A stretch of 52,859 bases of DNA from Mycobacterium sp. 1245111.1 (lineage in GTDB: Bacteria; Actinomycetota; Actinomycetes; Mycobacteriales; Mycobacteriaceae): contig NZ_LZLV01000092.1 of the NCBI RefSeq assembly GCF_001673405.1, positions 1-52,859 on the forward strand, in the 5' to 3' direction. Both the position numbers and the translations under genes were made by a program. This document shows positions 29,611 to 35,996 of this stretch, piece after piece (positions within the stretch are counted from its first letter, which is position 1; the number at the start of each line of letters is the position of its first letter). Under the pieces are notes generated by a model. The model ran no database searches. It had not been told where the DNA came from and saw only the letters and a list, made by a program, of their open reading frames with translations.

Positions 29611-29736
29611 GTGACGGTAGACATGAATCCTGACATCGTTACCAATCCGTTGACCGATACTCGCTGGGAAGTAAGCGTTCGAAATATTCAGCGACATATT
29701 CGTGGGCATAGACAGCTGTCACGACCCCCAGCATGA
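29611..29736 (+). CDS. Small ORF, possibly truncated XRE-type regulator
   Basis: 41 codons from a GTG at 29611 with AAAGG about 9 nt upstream. The segment VRNIQRHIRGHRQLSR resembles the first helix of Cro/C1-type HTH proteins (NIRRLR-x-x-R-x-LS). The reading then stops; fragments in the other two frames just downstream (RIGEHRTLG, then LRGLDVWNRLARL) could be the broken continuation. Either a decayed regulator or chance. Apart from this the stretch 29,449-29,907 shows nothing I can assign. Confidence 0.3.
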   Translation: MTVDMNPDIVTNPLTDTRWEVSVRNIQRHIRGHRQLSRPPA

Positions 29737-29907
29737 CGTCACGACAGCGAATACCCGACGGATTGGCGAGCACCGCACGTTGGGCTGCGCGGGTTGGATG
29801 TCTGGAACCGCTTGGCCCGCTTGACCCAATGAGGACTGCGGGGTTATCGGCATTGATTTTGGTCTGAAATGACGAGTTCAGCAGGATTGGTGTGCCACAC
29901 TACCGGA

Positions 29908-29932
29908 GTCAGTCGTGAATCGCGCGACTGAC
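29908..29932 (+). promoter_or_regulatory. Hairpin in the leader of the 14-residue peptide ORF
   Basis: GTCAGTCG (29908-29915) and CGACTGAC (29925-29932) form a perfect 8-bp stem with a 9-nt loop, ending one base before the Shine-Dalgarno. An alternative pairing, GGAGTC (29905-29910) with GACTCC (29939-29944), would cover the region between Shine-Dalgarno and start codon; the two are mutually exclusive. This could be a translational switch or a transcript-stabilising hairpin. Confidence 0.5.
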
Positions 29933-29945
29933 GAGGAGGACTCCG

Positions 29946-29990
29946 ATGGCCGGACTGAAGTGGACGCCTGGATATGCAATTCAACTTTAG
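29946..29990 (+). CDS. 14-residue peptide ORF, candidate RiPP precursor
   Basis: ATG at 29946 follows a consensus AGGAGG (29934-29939) at 6 nt spacing, the strongest ribosome site in the island. The product is MAGLKWTPGYAIQL, then TAG. It contains adjacent Lys-Trp, a Pro-Gly turn and a Tyr, residues that radical SAM/SPASM enzymes are known to crosslink in other systems. A radical SAM gene with an AAGGAG site starts 120 bp downstream on the same strand. Very short precursors are known for some ribosomal peptides (for example biarylitides). An alternative is a regulatory leader peptide. Translation and modification are inferred. Confidence 0.5.
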   Translation: MAGLKWTPGYAIQL

Positions 29991-30109
29991 CCTCGCCGCG
30001 AACCGGAATGTGAACGCTAGCAGCGCGTAAGCGGGCCGGGCCCATTGAAACATCCGCTGGCTAGGCCATACCGGTTTCGTTCGACGCTTGAGCATTTAGA
30101 CAAGGAGTC

Positions 30110-31177
30110 ATGGTCGAGGTGGATACTAATCCGGCGCCAGTACCGACAAAGCCTTTGCCGTTGCGGCACATGCGCATAGCGGTGTCGTACTACTGCAACT
30201 TGCGCTGCCAACACTGCTATGTCCCAGAGATGAACCGGGTCGAATATCGGAAGACACTTGAGCCGACAGAGCTCGCGGTGGACAAGATTGTATCTTTCAT
30301 CGACCAGCTCATCGCCGAATGTGGTCTTGAGAAAGTATCGATCACGGGAGGAGAAGCGCTGCTGAATGTGGTGTGGCCGCGCACCGCCGCAGTACTGAGG
30401 CACGCTCTTGACCGGGGGCTCAAGGTACAGCTGAACACGAGTGGTTCTGGTCAGGTCGAGATGAATAAGATCGCCGACCTTTGTGGAGACGACCTCCGAC
30501 TTCTTACGATTCAGCTAAGCCTTGACGGCGTGGATGCTGAGGCTGTCGACAGGTTCAGAGGCCGAAAAGGCGCCATGCGTCGGGCGGTGACATTTCTCGA
30601 AGACGCGGTATCGCACGGCGTCGCCGTACAGGCGCGAATGACTATGACAGAAAGCAACGCCGAGCAGGTCGTGCCGTGCTACGACTTTGTCTCCGACAGC
30701 GGCGCAGAGTCATTTCACGTGAAGCCGATGTTTGCTGCAGGCACAGCGCGCGAGCATCAGGATTTGCTCGTTTGGTCTCGCGAGCGGGTACGCGAGATTC
30801 AGTTACAGTTGCTCAGCCGCAGTGTCGGTCGGGCGACGCGTCTTGGTTTGCCTGAACCGGTCTATGTTCCCGAATCGGATTTCCCGCAAGGTGCCAACGC
30901 TCACACCATCACGTGCACGTGTGGCGATGCTACCGGGTACATCAGCACGAATGGAGACGTTTATCCGTGCACGTATCTTGTTGGCGCGCCTAACGACGAG
31001 TCGTGGATCCTAGGGAATCTTAGTGATCCCAATTTCGACTTTGTGTCGGCATGGACCGAGCCAACCACCTACTCCAGTTTTCGATACGGATCGAAGAACG
31101 GGCAGTGTCCGGCGCAAAATGCTCTCAGCGAAGGACTCGAGCTTGATCTCGGTCCGATTATGTCGGAGTGCGACTGA
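30110..31177 (+). CDS. Radical SAM/SPASM-type enzyme
   Basis: 355 aa; ATG at 30110 after AAGGAG. The AdoMet [4Fe-4S] motif CNLRCQHC has Cys29, Cys33 and Cys36, and the GGE-type motif is TGGEA near residue 80. The C-terminal region has further cysteines (269, 271, 287, 333, 354), with C-x-C-GDATGYISTNGDVYPC followed by LGNLSD and W, the pattern of a SPASM/twitch auxiliary-cluster domain. Such enzymes mostly modify ribosomal peptides (crosslinks, thioethers, epimerisation) or mature enzymes. No leader-binding RRE domain is visible at the N-terminus. The tiny peptide upstream is its likeliest substrate, by inference. PEP-mutase-like gene follows after 23 bp. Confidence 0.88.
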   Translation: MVEVDTNPAPVPTKPLPLRHMRIAVSYYCNLRCQHCYVPEMNRVEYRKTLEPTELAVDKIVSFIDQLIAECGLEKVSITGGEALLNVVWPRTAAVLRHALDRGLKVQLNTSGSGQVEMNKIADLCGDDLRLLTIQLSLDGVDAEAVDRFRGRKGAMRRAVTFLEDAVSHGVAVQARMTMTESNAEQVVPCYDFVSDSGAESFHVKPMFAAGTAREHQDLLVWSRERVREIQLQLLSRSVGRATRLGLPEPVYVPESDFPQGANAHTITCTCGDATGYISTNGDVYPCTYLVGAPNDESWILGNLSDPNFDFVSAWTEPTTYSSFRYGSKNGQCPAQNALSEGLELDLGPIMSECD

Positions 31178-31200
31178 ACAGCTAAGGGGACATATACAAC

Positions 31201-32106
31201 GTGCCAAATCTCCGGGCTCGATTAGAACATGGGCCGATCGCGAGGTTTGCGGGGGCTTACGACGCCATTAGCACCCTGCTCGCTGAGGATGCTGGATTTG
31301 ATGCCATCTGGGCCAGTGGCTTGTGCATTGCGACCGCCCTCGGTCTGCCAGATACCGATGTCGTCAGTCACGACGCCTACGCCAACTCAGTTCGGTCGAT
31401 ATGCGCATCGACGTCATTGCCTGTCTTGGCTGACTGCAATACCGGGTTCGGAGGTATCGATTCCATCCCGTACGTAGCACGCAGCCTCGCGCGTACAGGA
31501 GTGGCGGGGATGTGCATCGAGGATAAGAAATCGCCTCGCGTCAACAGCCTGGTCTGCACCACCGGACACGCTCTCGAATCGCCCACGGTGTTCGCCGAAA
31601 AGCTTCGCGCGGCGACGCTGGGTCGTCAGAACAGCGACATGGCTATCGTTGCCAGACTGGAATCGCTGGTCGCTGGTGAAAGTCTTCAATCCGCGCTAGA
31701 ACGTGCGCGCTGCTACGCAGAAGCCGGAGCAGACGCCTTGATCATTCACTCGGCATCAGACGATTGCGGTGAGGTCTTCGACTTTGTGGACGAACTGTCC
31801 CTCGCGCTGCCGGTGATCGTCATTCCTACGACGTACCCGCAACTGTCCATTCGCGAGGCATCTCAGCGGGGGATAGCCGGCGTAATTTATGCAAATCAGA
31901 TTTTGCGGGCAGCGGTTCTGGCGATGCGGTCGTTCTTACGAGAATCGCGCGACGCCGACCGACTGGCCGATTGCCGCACCGCACTGTGCTCGATCGATGA
32001 GATTCTCGCGCTACAACCGACCGACCCGTTCACATCGACGCAGTTACCCGACCGCGGTGAAAGCGGGCGAGGCCGTGTGAACGTGGTCGACGACCGGATC
32101 GCATGA
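31201..32106 (+). CDS. Phosphoenolpyruvate mutase / isocitrate lyase superfamily protein
   Basis: 301 aa from a GTG at 31201 (AAGGGGA 11 nt upstream). Family blocks: GAYDAISTLLAEDAGFDAIW, WASGL, LADCNTGFGG and EDKKSPRVNS. The EDK-x5-NS motif (residues 107-116) separates PEP mutases, which convert PEP to phosphonopyruvate and start nearly all C-P biosynthesis, from lyases. Two variations: the second Mg-side Asp of the usual DxD is Asn80 (D78-C-N80), and the Lys of EDKxxxK is Arg113. So a mutase is likely but a changed activity is possible. ATGA overlap with the following dehydrogenase couples them. Residues beyond about 270 form a non-conserved tail. Confidence 0.83.
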   Translation: MPNLRARLEHGPIARFAGAYDAISTLLAEDAGFDAIWASGLCIATALGLPDTDVVSHDAYANSVRSICASTSLPVLADCNTGFGGIDSIPYVARSLARTGVAGMCIEDKKSPRVNSLVCTTGHALESPTVFAEKLRAATLGRQNSDMAIVARLESLVAGESLQSALERARCYAEAGADALIIHSASDDCGEVFDFVDELSLALPVIVIPTTYPQLSIREASQRGIAGVIYANQILRAAVLAMRSFLRESRDADRLADCRTALCSIDEILALQPTDPFTSTQLPDRGESGRGRVNVVDDRIA

Positions 32107-33137
32107 GCAGCGCGGGAGGGCCCCCCCGTTTTCCATTAGAGATGGTGACCGAAGGTCTCGCGCGTGCACTCCTGGCGCAGGGCATTATCGAACGAGATGC
32201 CAGAATTGCTGCCGAACACATGGTTGAAGGCACCGCACGTGGCTATCTTGGGCACGGGGTCGAGCGTGTCTTGGACATGCTCGATGGCCTACGCGGTGGA
32301 ACGATCAACGCCAATCCCAATCGCACGATCGTCCGTGAGGGTGTTGCCTTTTCAGTGATGGACGCCGACCACGGGCTTGGTGCCCCGGCGATGGACGAGG
32401 CAGTCGTTCGCGCGCGACGGCACGCCAAGCATTGCGGCATTGGGATGGTCGGCGTCGTCAATGCCGGACATATCGGTGTCCTTGGTCCATGGGCAGAAGC
32501 CTTGGCGTCGGATGGTTTGTTCGGAGTTGTGATGAGTTCGACCGAGCCTGCTGCGATCATCCCCGGCGGACGCACAGCACTTCTCGGAACCAATCCTGTC
32601 GCGTATGCATTCACCACCTCGGACGGACCTGTTTGTGCAGACTTCGCGACCGTCTCAAGCACTCGCAGCCAACTCCTTGCGCACGCATCTGGCGACCTGC
32701 CCTTGGCACCAGGAGTGGCTGTTGACGAACACGGTAAACCCACAGTGGACGCCAGTGCCGCGCTGAGAGGAGGGATCCTCCCCCTGGGCGGCGGGCTGAG
32801 GGGGACCTGGATCACGTTGCTCGTCTCGCTGCTCGCTGGGCCGGTAATCGGTGCCCCGGCCAACCATGAGGTGACTGGCACGCGCTGGCTAACTGCGCCA
32901 CCGGCGAAAGGAGACCTACTCGTCGCCATCGACCTCAGCCGGACTGCCGACCACTCTCAGTTCATGGAATCGACCCACGAGTTGTTCGAAGCGATTTCAG
33001 CTGACGTGCCGTCGGTGCGTCGGCCAGGGACAGCGGGAATCAGTCGGCGTTCGGAAGCCTTTCGGGTCGGAATCCCAGTGAGTCACCGCCTTGCCGCGCT
33101 ACTGACTGGCCTTACCGCTGGTGATTCGCAGGCTTAA
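32103..33137 (+). CDS. Ldh2/malate-sulfolactate-dehydrogenase-family oxidoreductase
   Basis: 344 aa, ATG overlapping the PEP-mutase stop. Conserved features: H51-G-V-E-R55, NAGHIGVLGPW with the catalytic His123, PGG and LGTNPVAYAF for substrate and dinucleotide, and DFATVSSTR. This non-Rossmann family reduces 2-keto acids (pyruvate, oxaloacetate, sulfopyruvate in ComC). Phosphonopyruvate is the phosphorus analogue of sulfopyruvate, so reduction to phosphonolactate would pull the unfavourable mutase reaction forward. That step is inference from coupling and family range. Low-GC codons like its neighbours. Confidence 0.85.
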   Translation: MSSAGGPPRFPLEMVTEGLARALLAQGIIERDARIAAEHMVEGTARGYLGHGVERVLDMLDGLRGGTINANPNRTIVREGVAFSVMDADHGLGAPAMDEAVVRARRHAKHCGIGMVGVVNAGHIGVLGPWAEALASDGLFGVVMSSTEPAAIIPGGRTALLGTNPVAYAFTTSDGPVCADFATVSSTRSQLLAHASGDLPLAPGVAVDEHGKPTVDASAALRGGILPLGGGLRGTWITLLVSLLAGPVIGAPANHEVTGTRWLTAPPAKGDLLVAIDLSRTADHSQFMESTHELFEAISADVPSVRRPGTAGISRRSEAFRVGIPVSHRLAALLTGLTAGDSQA

Positions 33138-33197
33138 TCACGCTGCGATTCGACGGATTCTGATGCGGGCAGGCGGACAAATTCAACCTAACGAGAC

Positions 33198-33446
33198 GTG
33201 AAGTATGGCGTAAAATACCGGAAGAACTTGGTATGCGCAGAATTCCGCGGCTTTCTCGAAACCCTGAAAGCCGAGGTTAGTCCCACGGCTGACGCTAGAT
33301 GGCCAACATTGGAATGAGACAACTTGGTGGAGGATGGGCGGCTGCTGCCATTACTTCGCGCCAGCGGTGCGGAACTCGCACTCTCAATCCTGCGCCCCTT
33401 ATCGGGCGTTGTGGGCGGCCTGAAGCCGGGATTCATCTGTGCGTGA
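33198..33446 (+). pseudogene. Small ORF interrupted by one in-frame TGA
   Basis: From a GTG at 33198 the frame encodes 39 residues (including FRGFLETLKAEVSPTADARW), reaches TGA at 33315-33317, then stays open for 42 more codons (RLLPLLRASGAELALSIL and PLSGVVGGLKPGFICA), stopping at 33444-33446, 8 bp into the next gene. It may be a pseudogene, two small ORFs, or recoding. This occupies most of the 301-bp gap between the dehydrogenase and the Gfo-like gene, where nothing else is visible. Confidence 0.25.
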
Positions 33447-34830
33447 GTCACGTCGATACATCGCGTTGGCGGGTATCGGGCCTCACGCTAAGAATAACCA
33501 CCTTCCGTTATTTGCTGAAGACGCCACAATTCAGCTCGCAGCCGTCGTCGAGCTTCGCAGCCGAGAGGATGACGCGCGCGCCGCTGTTGCGGGTCATCCC
33601 GGGTACACACGCTTCATCTGGTGTCCAGACGAAGCTTCATACAACGAGCAGTTGCCACTAGAGGTCAGTAGTTCGTTAGACCGGCTCGTAGATGCAAATC
33701 GACTCGATGGGTTAGTCGTCGCAACACATCCGCGTGCTCACGCTGCCTACCTGCGCTGGGCGGCAAGCCGCGGTGTCGACGTTCTCGTCGATAAGCCCGT
33801 GACTGCACACCAACTGGTTGATGACCAATCAGCTCGTGACCTAGAACTCGTCTATGACGACCTCCGGAGCTTGTTTGAGGCTAGTTCGGCATCCGCGGCG
33901 GTTATGACGTCGCGACGTGCGCACCGTGGTTATTCCTTCGTTAAGGAATACGCTACGACGTTTGGCACGGAGCATGGGGTGCCGTTGACTTCCATCGAAA
34001 GCTCGTTCGCCCACGGATATTGGAACATGCCCGACGAATTCTTCATGCGGGAAAATCACTCCTACCGTGACGGCTACGGTGTGTTACTGCACGCTGGTTA
34101 CCACGCCATCGATACCGTCTGCTGGCTCCTGGACGCCAATGATGCGCTTGGGTACAACGCGGCCTACGACGAGATGCGAGTCTCAACTCGTCACGTCAAT
34201 GCGGCGGACTTCTTCTGCCAAGTCAACGAGCAAGCGTACGAACTCGCCTTCGGCCCAACGGATGTCGGTCGTTGGATGACACCTGACGCAATCGCGGCCG
34301 CCGCGGGGTTCGGGGCGACCGATGTCTGGTTGTTGTTCCAGCGCCGACGATCAGGACGGACTATCACTACAGGAGCGATTCACGTCGGTGAGTCCGCCGT
34401 CTGCATGCGCGCGTCTCGGCAGCTGCCGGCAGACACTTACCGTGGAAACGGGCGCGTGACCCGCGACCGCATCACTCTGCAGTTTGGACACCTGCTCGCG
34501 ATCGAGGCTCGGTCGCGTCGGGGTTTTGGTACGTCAGCGGACGCAGAGGACGGCGTCTTTAGCGTCGATATCATGAGAAATAGCTCCCTGCTCGGAGGAA
34601 ATGCCGTGGAGCAACACGTGTTTACGGCGCGTGACACAGGGTCCCTCTGCGCCGATGGGCGGCGCGAGATCTTTCGACGCTGGATTGCGCGGCTTGAGAC
34701 GGGTTCTGAACTTGGCTCACACAGTGATGCGATAAAGCTTCTGTCGGCGGCGGAAAGAAGCATAATCAGGGACCGTTCGGGTCTTCCGGCCGAGGTTCAG
34801 GTGCACGTCGATACCGTCACCAATGGCTGA
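33439..34830 (+). CDS. Gfo/Idh/MocA-family oxidoreductase-like protein
   Basis: 463 aa from the GTG at 33439; no ATG is available near the family start. The N-terminal Rossmann motif is ALAGIGPHAKNNHLP. LVVATHPRAHAAYLRWAASRGVDVLVDKPVTA holds the family Lys-Pro (DKP in place of the usual EKP), and GVLLHAGYHAIDTVCWLLD supplies the C-terminal-domain active-site His/Asp pair. Longer than typical 330-390 aa members, with an insertion around residues 260-310. Such enzymes oxidise or reduce sugars, inositols or imines with NAD(P). Its role in the island is open: oxidation of a phosphonate intermediate or a sugar. Confidence 0.8.
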   Translation: MRESRRYIALAGIGPHAKNNHLPLFAEDATIQLAAVVELRSREDDARAAVAGHPGYTRFIWCPDEASYNEQLPLEVSSSLDRLVDANRLDGLVVATHPRAHAAYLRWAASRGVDVLVDKPVTAHQLVDDQSARDLELVYDDLRSLFEASSASAAVMTSRRAHRGYSFVKEYATTFGTEHGVPLTSIESSFAHGYWNMPDEFFMRENHSYRDGYGVLLHAGYHAIDTVCWLLDANDALGYNAAYDEMRVSTRHVNAADFFCQVNEQAYELAFGPTDVGRWMTPDAIAAAAGFGATDVWLLFQRRRSGRTITTGAIHVGESAVCMRASRQLPADTYRGNGRVTRDRITLQFGHLLAIEARSRRGFGTSADAEDGVFSVDIMRNSSLLGGNAVEQHVFTARDTGSLCADGRREIFRRWIARLETGSELGSHSDAIKLLSAAERSIIRDRSGLPAEVQVHVDTVTNG

Positions 34831-34981
34831 CGGCTCACCAGCCGTGGATCAGTTTCTTCGGCGCATTAGATCGCAAACGGCACGATGTGGCCCAAAGCGG
34901 TTGGCCCAGTGGACAAACGTGTGGCAGCGCAATTGGCGGCCAGCCGCGTTCTCACGGTTGCATCGTCTTCAGCCGCCCTGA
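34823..34981 (+). CDS. Possible 52-residue ORF overlapping the Gfo-like gene end
   Basis: ATG at 34823 lies in the last codons of the Gfo-like gene and the frame runs to TGA at 34981, 30 bp into the convergent kinase gene. The product is basic with three Trp (QWTNVWQRNWRPAAF). There is no independent ribosome site, so expression would need coupling. Could be chance or a second peptide. Confidence 0.2.
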   Translation: MADGSPAVDQFLRRIRSQTARCGPKRLAQWTNVWQRNWRPAAFSRLHRLQPP

Positions 34982-35608
34982 CATAACGTCTCGGGTTGCC
35001 TCAAGGACTCGGTCTCGTAGGTCGGCGGGAGACGCATCCGCGTCGACGAGAACGACCGGCGCATAGTCCGGTGAGGTGGCCAGGCTTTGCATCTTATCGC
35101 GACACTGCTGCAAATATTGCAGGCCTGCGCCTATGCCCTGGTCGCCGCGCTTATCGATGCGCTGTTGCGCGATTTCTGGCGGTAAATCGAGAATCAGATG
35201 GAGATCTGGGGTCGGGGCTGATTTCAGAAGCGGAAGCCATGGCGCCATGTCAATGCCCAGTGTGAGCTGAATTGCATGGTGGTCCAGCGTCCACCGATCG
35301 GTGACGACCCACGTTCCGGCGGCTATTGCCGGTGCGATCACTGCGGACACGTTGTGCAAAAGCACCAGCGCAAAGTATCCGGCGATCCAGGATTCTCTGG
35401 ATGGCTTCGCAGCGCTCGGGAAGTTGATTCCTTTCAGCAACGTAAAAGGGGAAAACTGCGGCGATTTCAGCGCCGCTACCGCCTCCACAGATGCGCCTGA
35501 GGACCGCAACGACTGCGCGAAGGCACTGACCAATGTGCTCTTGCCGCTGCCGTCGATGCCGCTCACAGCGATGAGGCCGCCGAGTGCCGTACTGTGTGCG
35601 GAACTCAT
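34952..35608 (-). CDS. Thymidylate-kinase-like P-loop kinase
   Basis: 218 aa. ATG at 35608 is chosen because GGGAGG lies 8 nt upstream; an ATG at 35632 is the alternative. Walker A is GIDGSGKST (residues 17-25), the family Asp-Arg is in VVTDRW (104-106), and the lid carries KRGDQG. The family phosphorylates dTMP, but island-borne relatives often have other substrates. The housekeeping tmk should be elsewhere in the chromosome. It is the only leftward gene of the island and starts 88 bp from the right repeat. Possible roles: phosphorylation of a phosphonate (diphosphate-like product, self-protection) or unrelated cargo. Confidence 0.78.
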   Translation of the reverse strand: MSSAHSTALGGLIAVSGIDGSGKSTLVSAFAQSLRSSGASVEAVAALKSPQFSPFTLLKGINFPSAAKPSRESWIAGYFALVLLHNVSAVIAPAIAAGTWVVTDRWTLDHHAIQLTLGIDMAPWLPLLKSAPTPDLHLILDLPPEIAQQRIDKRGDQGIGAGLQYLQQCRDKMQSLATSPDYAPVVLVDADASPADLRDRVLEATRDVMSGRLKTMQP

Positions 35609-35695
35609 GTGGCGTCCTCCCGGCATCCGCAACGATGGCTTTTGAAAATATACTGCCAGCCCGCAACGGGATACAGAGATTGAACTTCGCGGTCG

Positions 35696-35778
35696 CTGCG
35701 AGTCGTCTACGCGAAAGAGGGTGTGCGCTAGCCAGATTTAGCTGGCGACCTCGACCATCTCGTCGCCGCACTTGCAGA
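35696..35778. repeat. Right direct repeat (attR-like) of the island
   Basis: 83-bp partner of 29,367-29,448. It begins with the last 11 codons of the Rv0185 homologue (one base changed), which here have no gene body attached, and continues through the gap into the intact mymT. The two substitutions/indels between copies mean they are not a fresh duplication, or came from two different parental sequences. Confidence 0.9.
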
Positions 35779-35881
35779 TGTAGGCGTGGTCGCCTTCGCA
35801 GTGGCAGGCGACCTCGATGCGAACCCGGCAACCGCAGCCGTCGTGACCACAGCTCAACAGGGTTCCTGCTTCGTTAGACAT
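35738..35881 (-). CDS. mymT: Mycobacterial copper metallothionein MymT
   Basis: 47 aa from the ATG at 35881. Seven cysteines in C-x4-C-x-C, C-x-C and C-x-C order ([14 protein letters not shown]), with conserved surroundings [11 protein letters not shown] and CGDEM, the MymT pattern. It binds Cu(I) and protects against copper. GAGGTGGAG precedes the start and a perfect RicR-type palindrome lies 39 bp upstream. Its stop is only 7 bp from the duplicated Rv0185 end, showing the ancestral convergent arrangement into which the island inserted. Confidence 0.92.
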   Translation of the reverse strand: MSNEAGTLLSCGHDGCGCRVRIEVACHCEGDHAYICKCGDEMVEVAS

Positions 35882-35919
35882 CTTCTCCACCTCTCGGGTT
35901 GGGGTCGGACATTCCCAAT

Positions 35920-35940
35920 GTATACCCCTGGGGGGTATAC
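35920..35940. promoter_or_regulatory. RicR/CsoR-type copper operator upstream of mymT
   Basis: GTATACCC-N5-GGGTATAC is a perfect inverted repeat with 8-bp arms and contains TACCC-N5-GGGTA, the known RicR-box pattern. It sits where a repressor would block the mymT promoter. A sister site precedes ricR. Confidence 0.85.
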
Positions 35941-35996
35941 GGCAAGGACGATTAATCCGGTGGCGGCTGCCGCCGAAGCCGGGCTACTTTTGACGG

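Larger units (their letters stand above)
29449..35695. mobile_element. Genomic island with tiny-peptide/radical-SAM/PEP-mutase cluster
   Basis: About 6.2 kb between the 82/83-bp direct repeats. It is visibly poorer in GC and without the GC-rich third positions of flanking genes. Five protein genes and several candidate small ORFs are present; no integrase, excisionase, transposase or tRNA is visible. The first 500 bp hold only a degenerate small ORF. Both flanking genes remain intact (Rv0185 homologue at left, mymT at right), as after site-specific integration at a gene 3' end. It is best described as a cis-mobilisable or relic integrated element. Confidence 0.8.

Noticed and set aside
30110..31177. 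Radical SAM protein as a mycofactocin MftC
   Set aside because: None of the other mycofactocin genes (precursor with terminal Val-Tyr, MftB, MftE, MftF) is nearby, and the small peptide ends in Gln-Leu.
29449..35695. Island as an insertion sequence, transposon or prophage
   Set aside because: No transposase, integrase, terminal inverted repeat or phage structural gene can be seen, and an 82-bp direct repeat is far too long for a target-site duplication.
29449..35695. Island as a defence system (restriction, toxin-antitoxin, retron, CRISPR)
   Set aside because: None of the encoded families is a nuclease, reverse transcriptase, toxin pair or Cas protein, and no spaced repeat array exists in the window.
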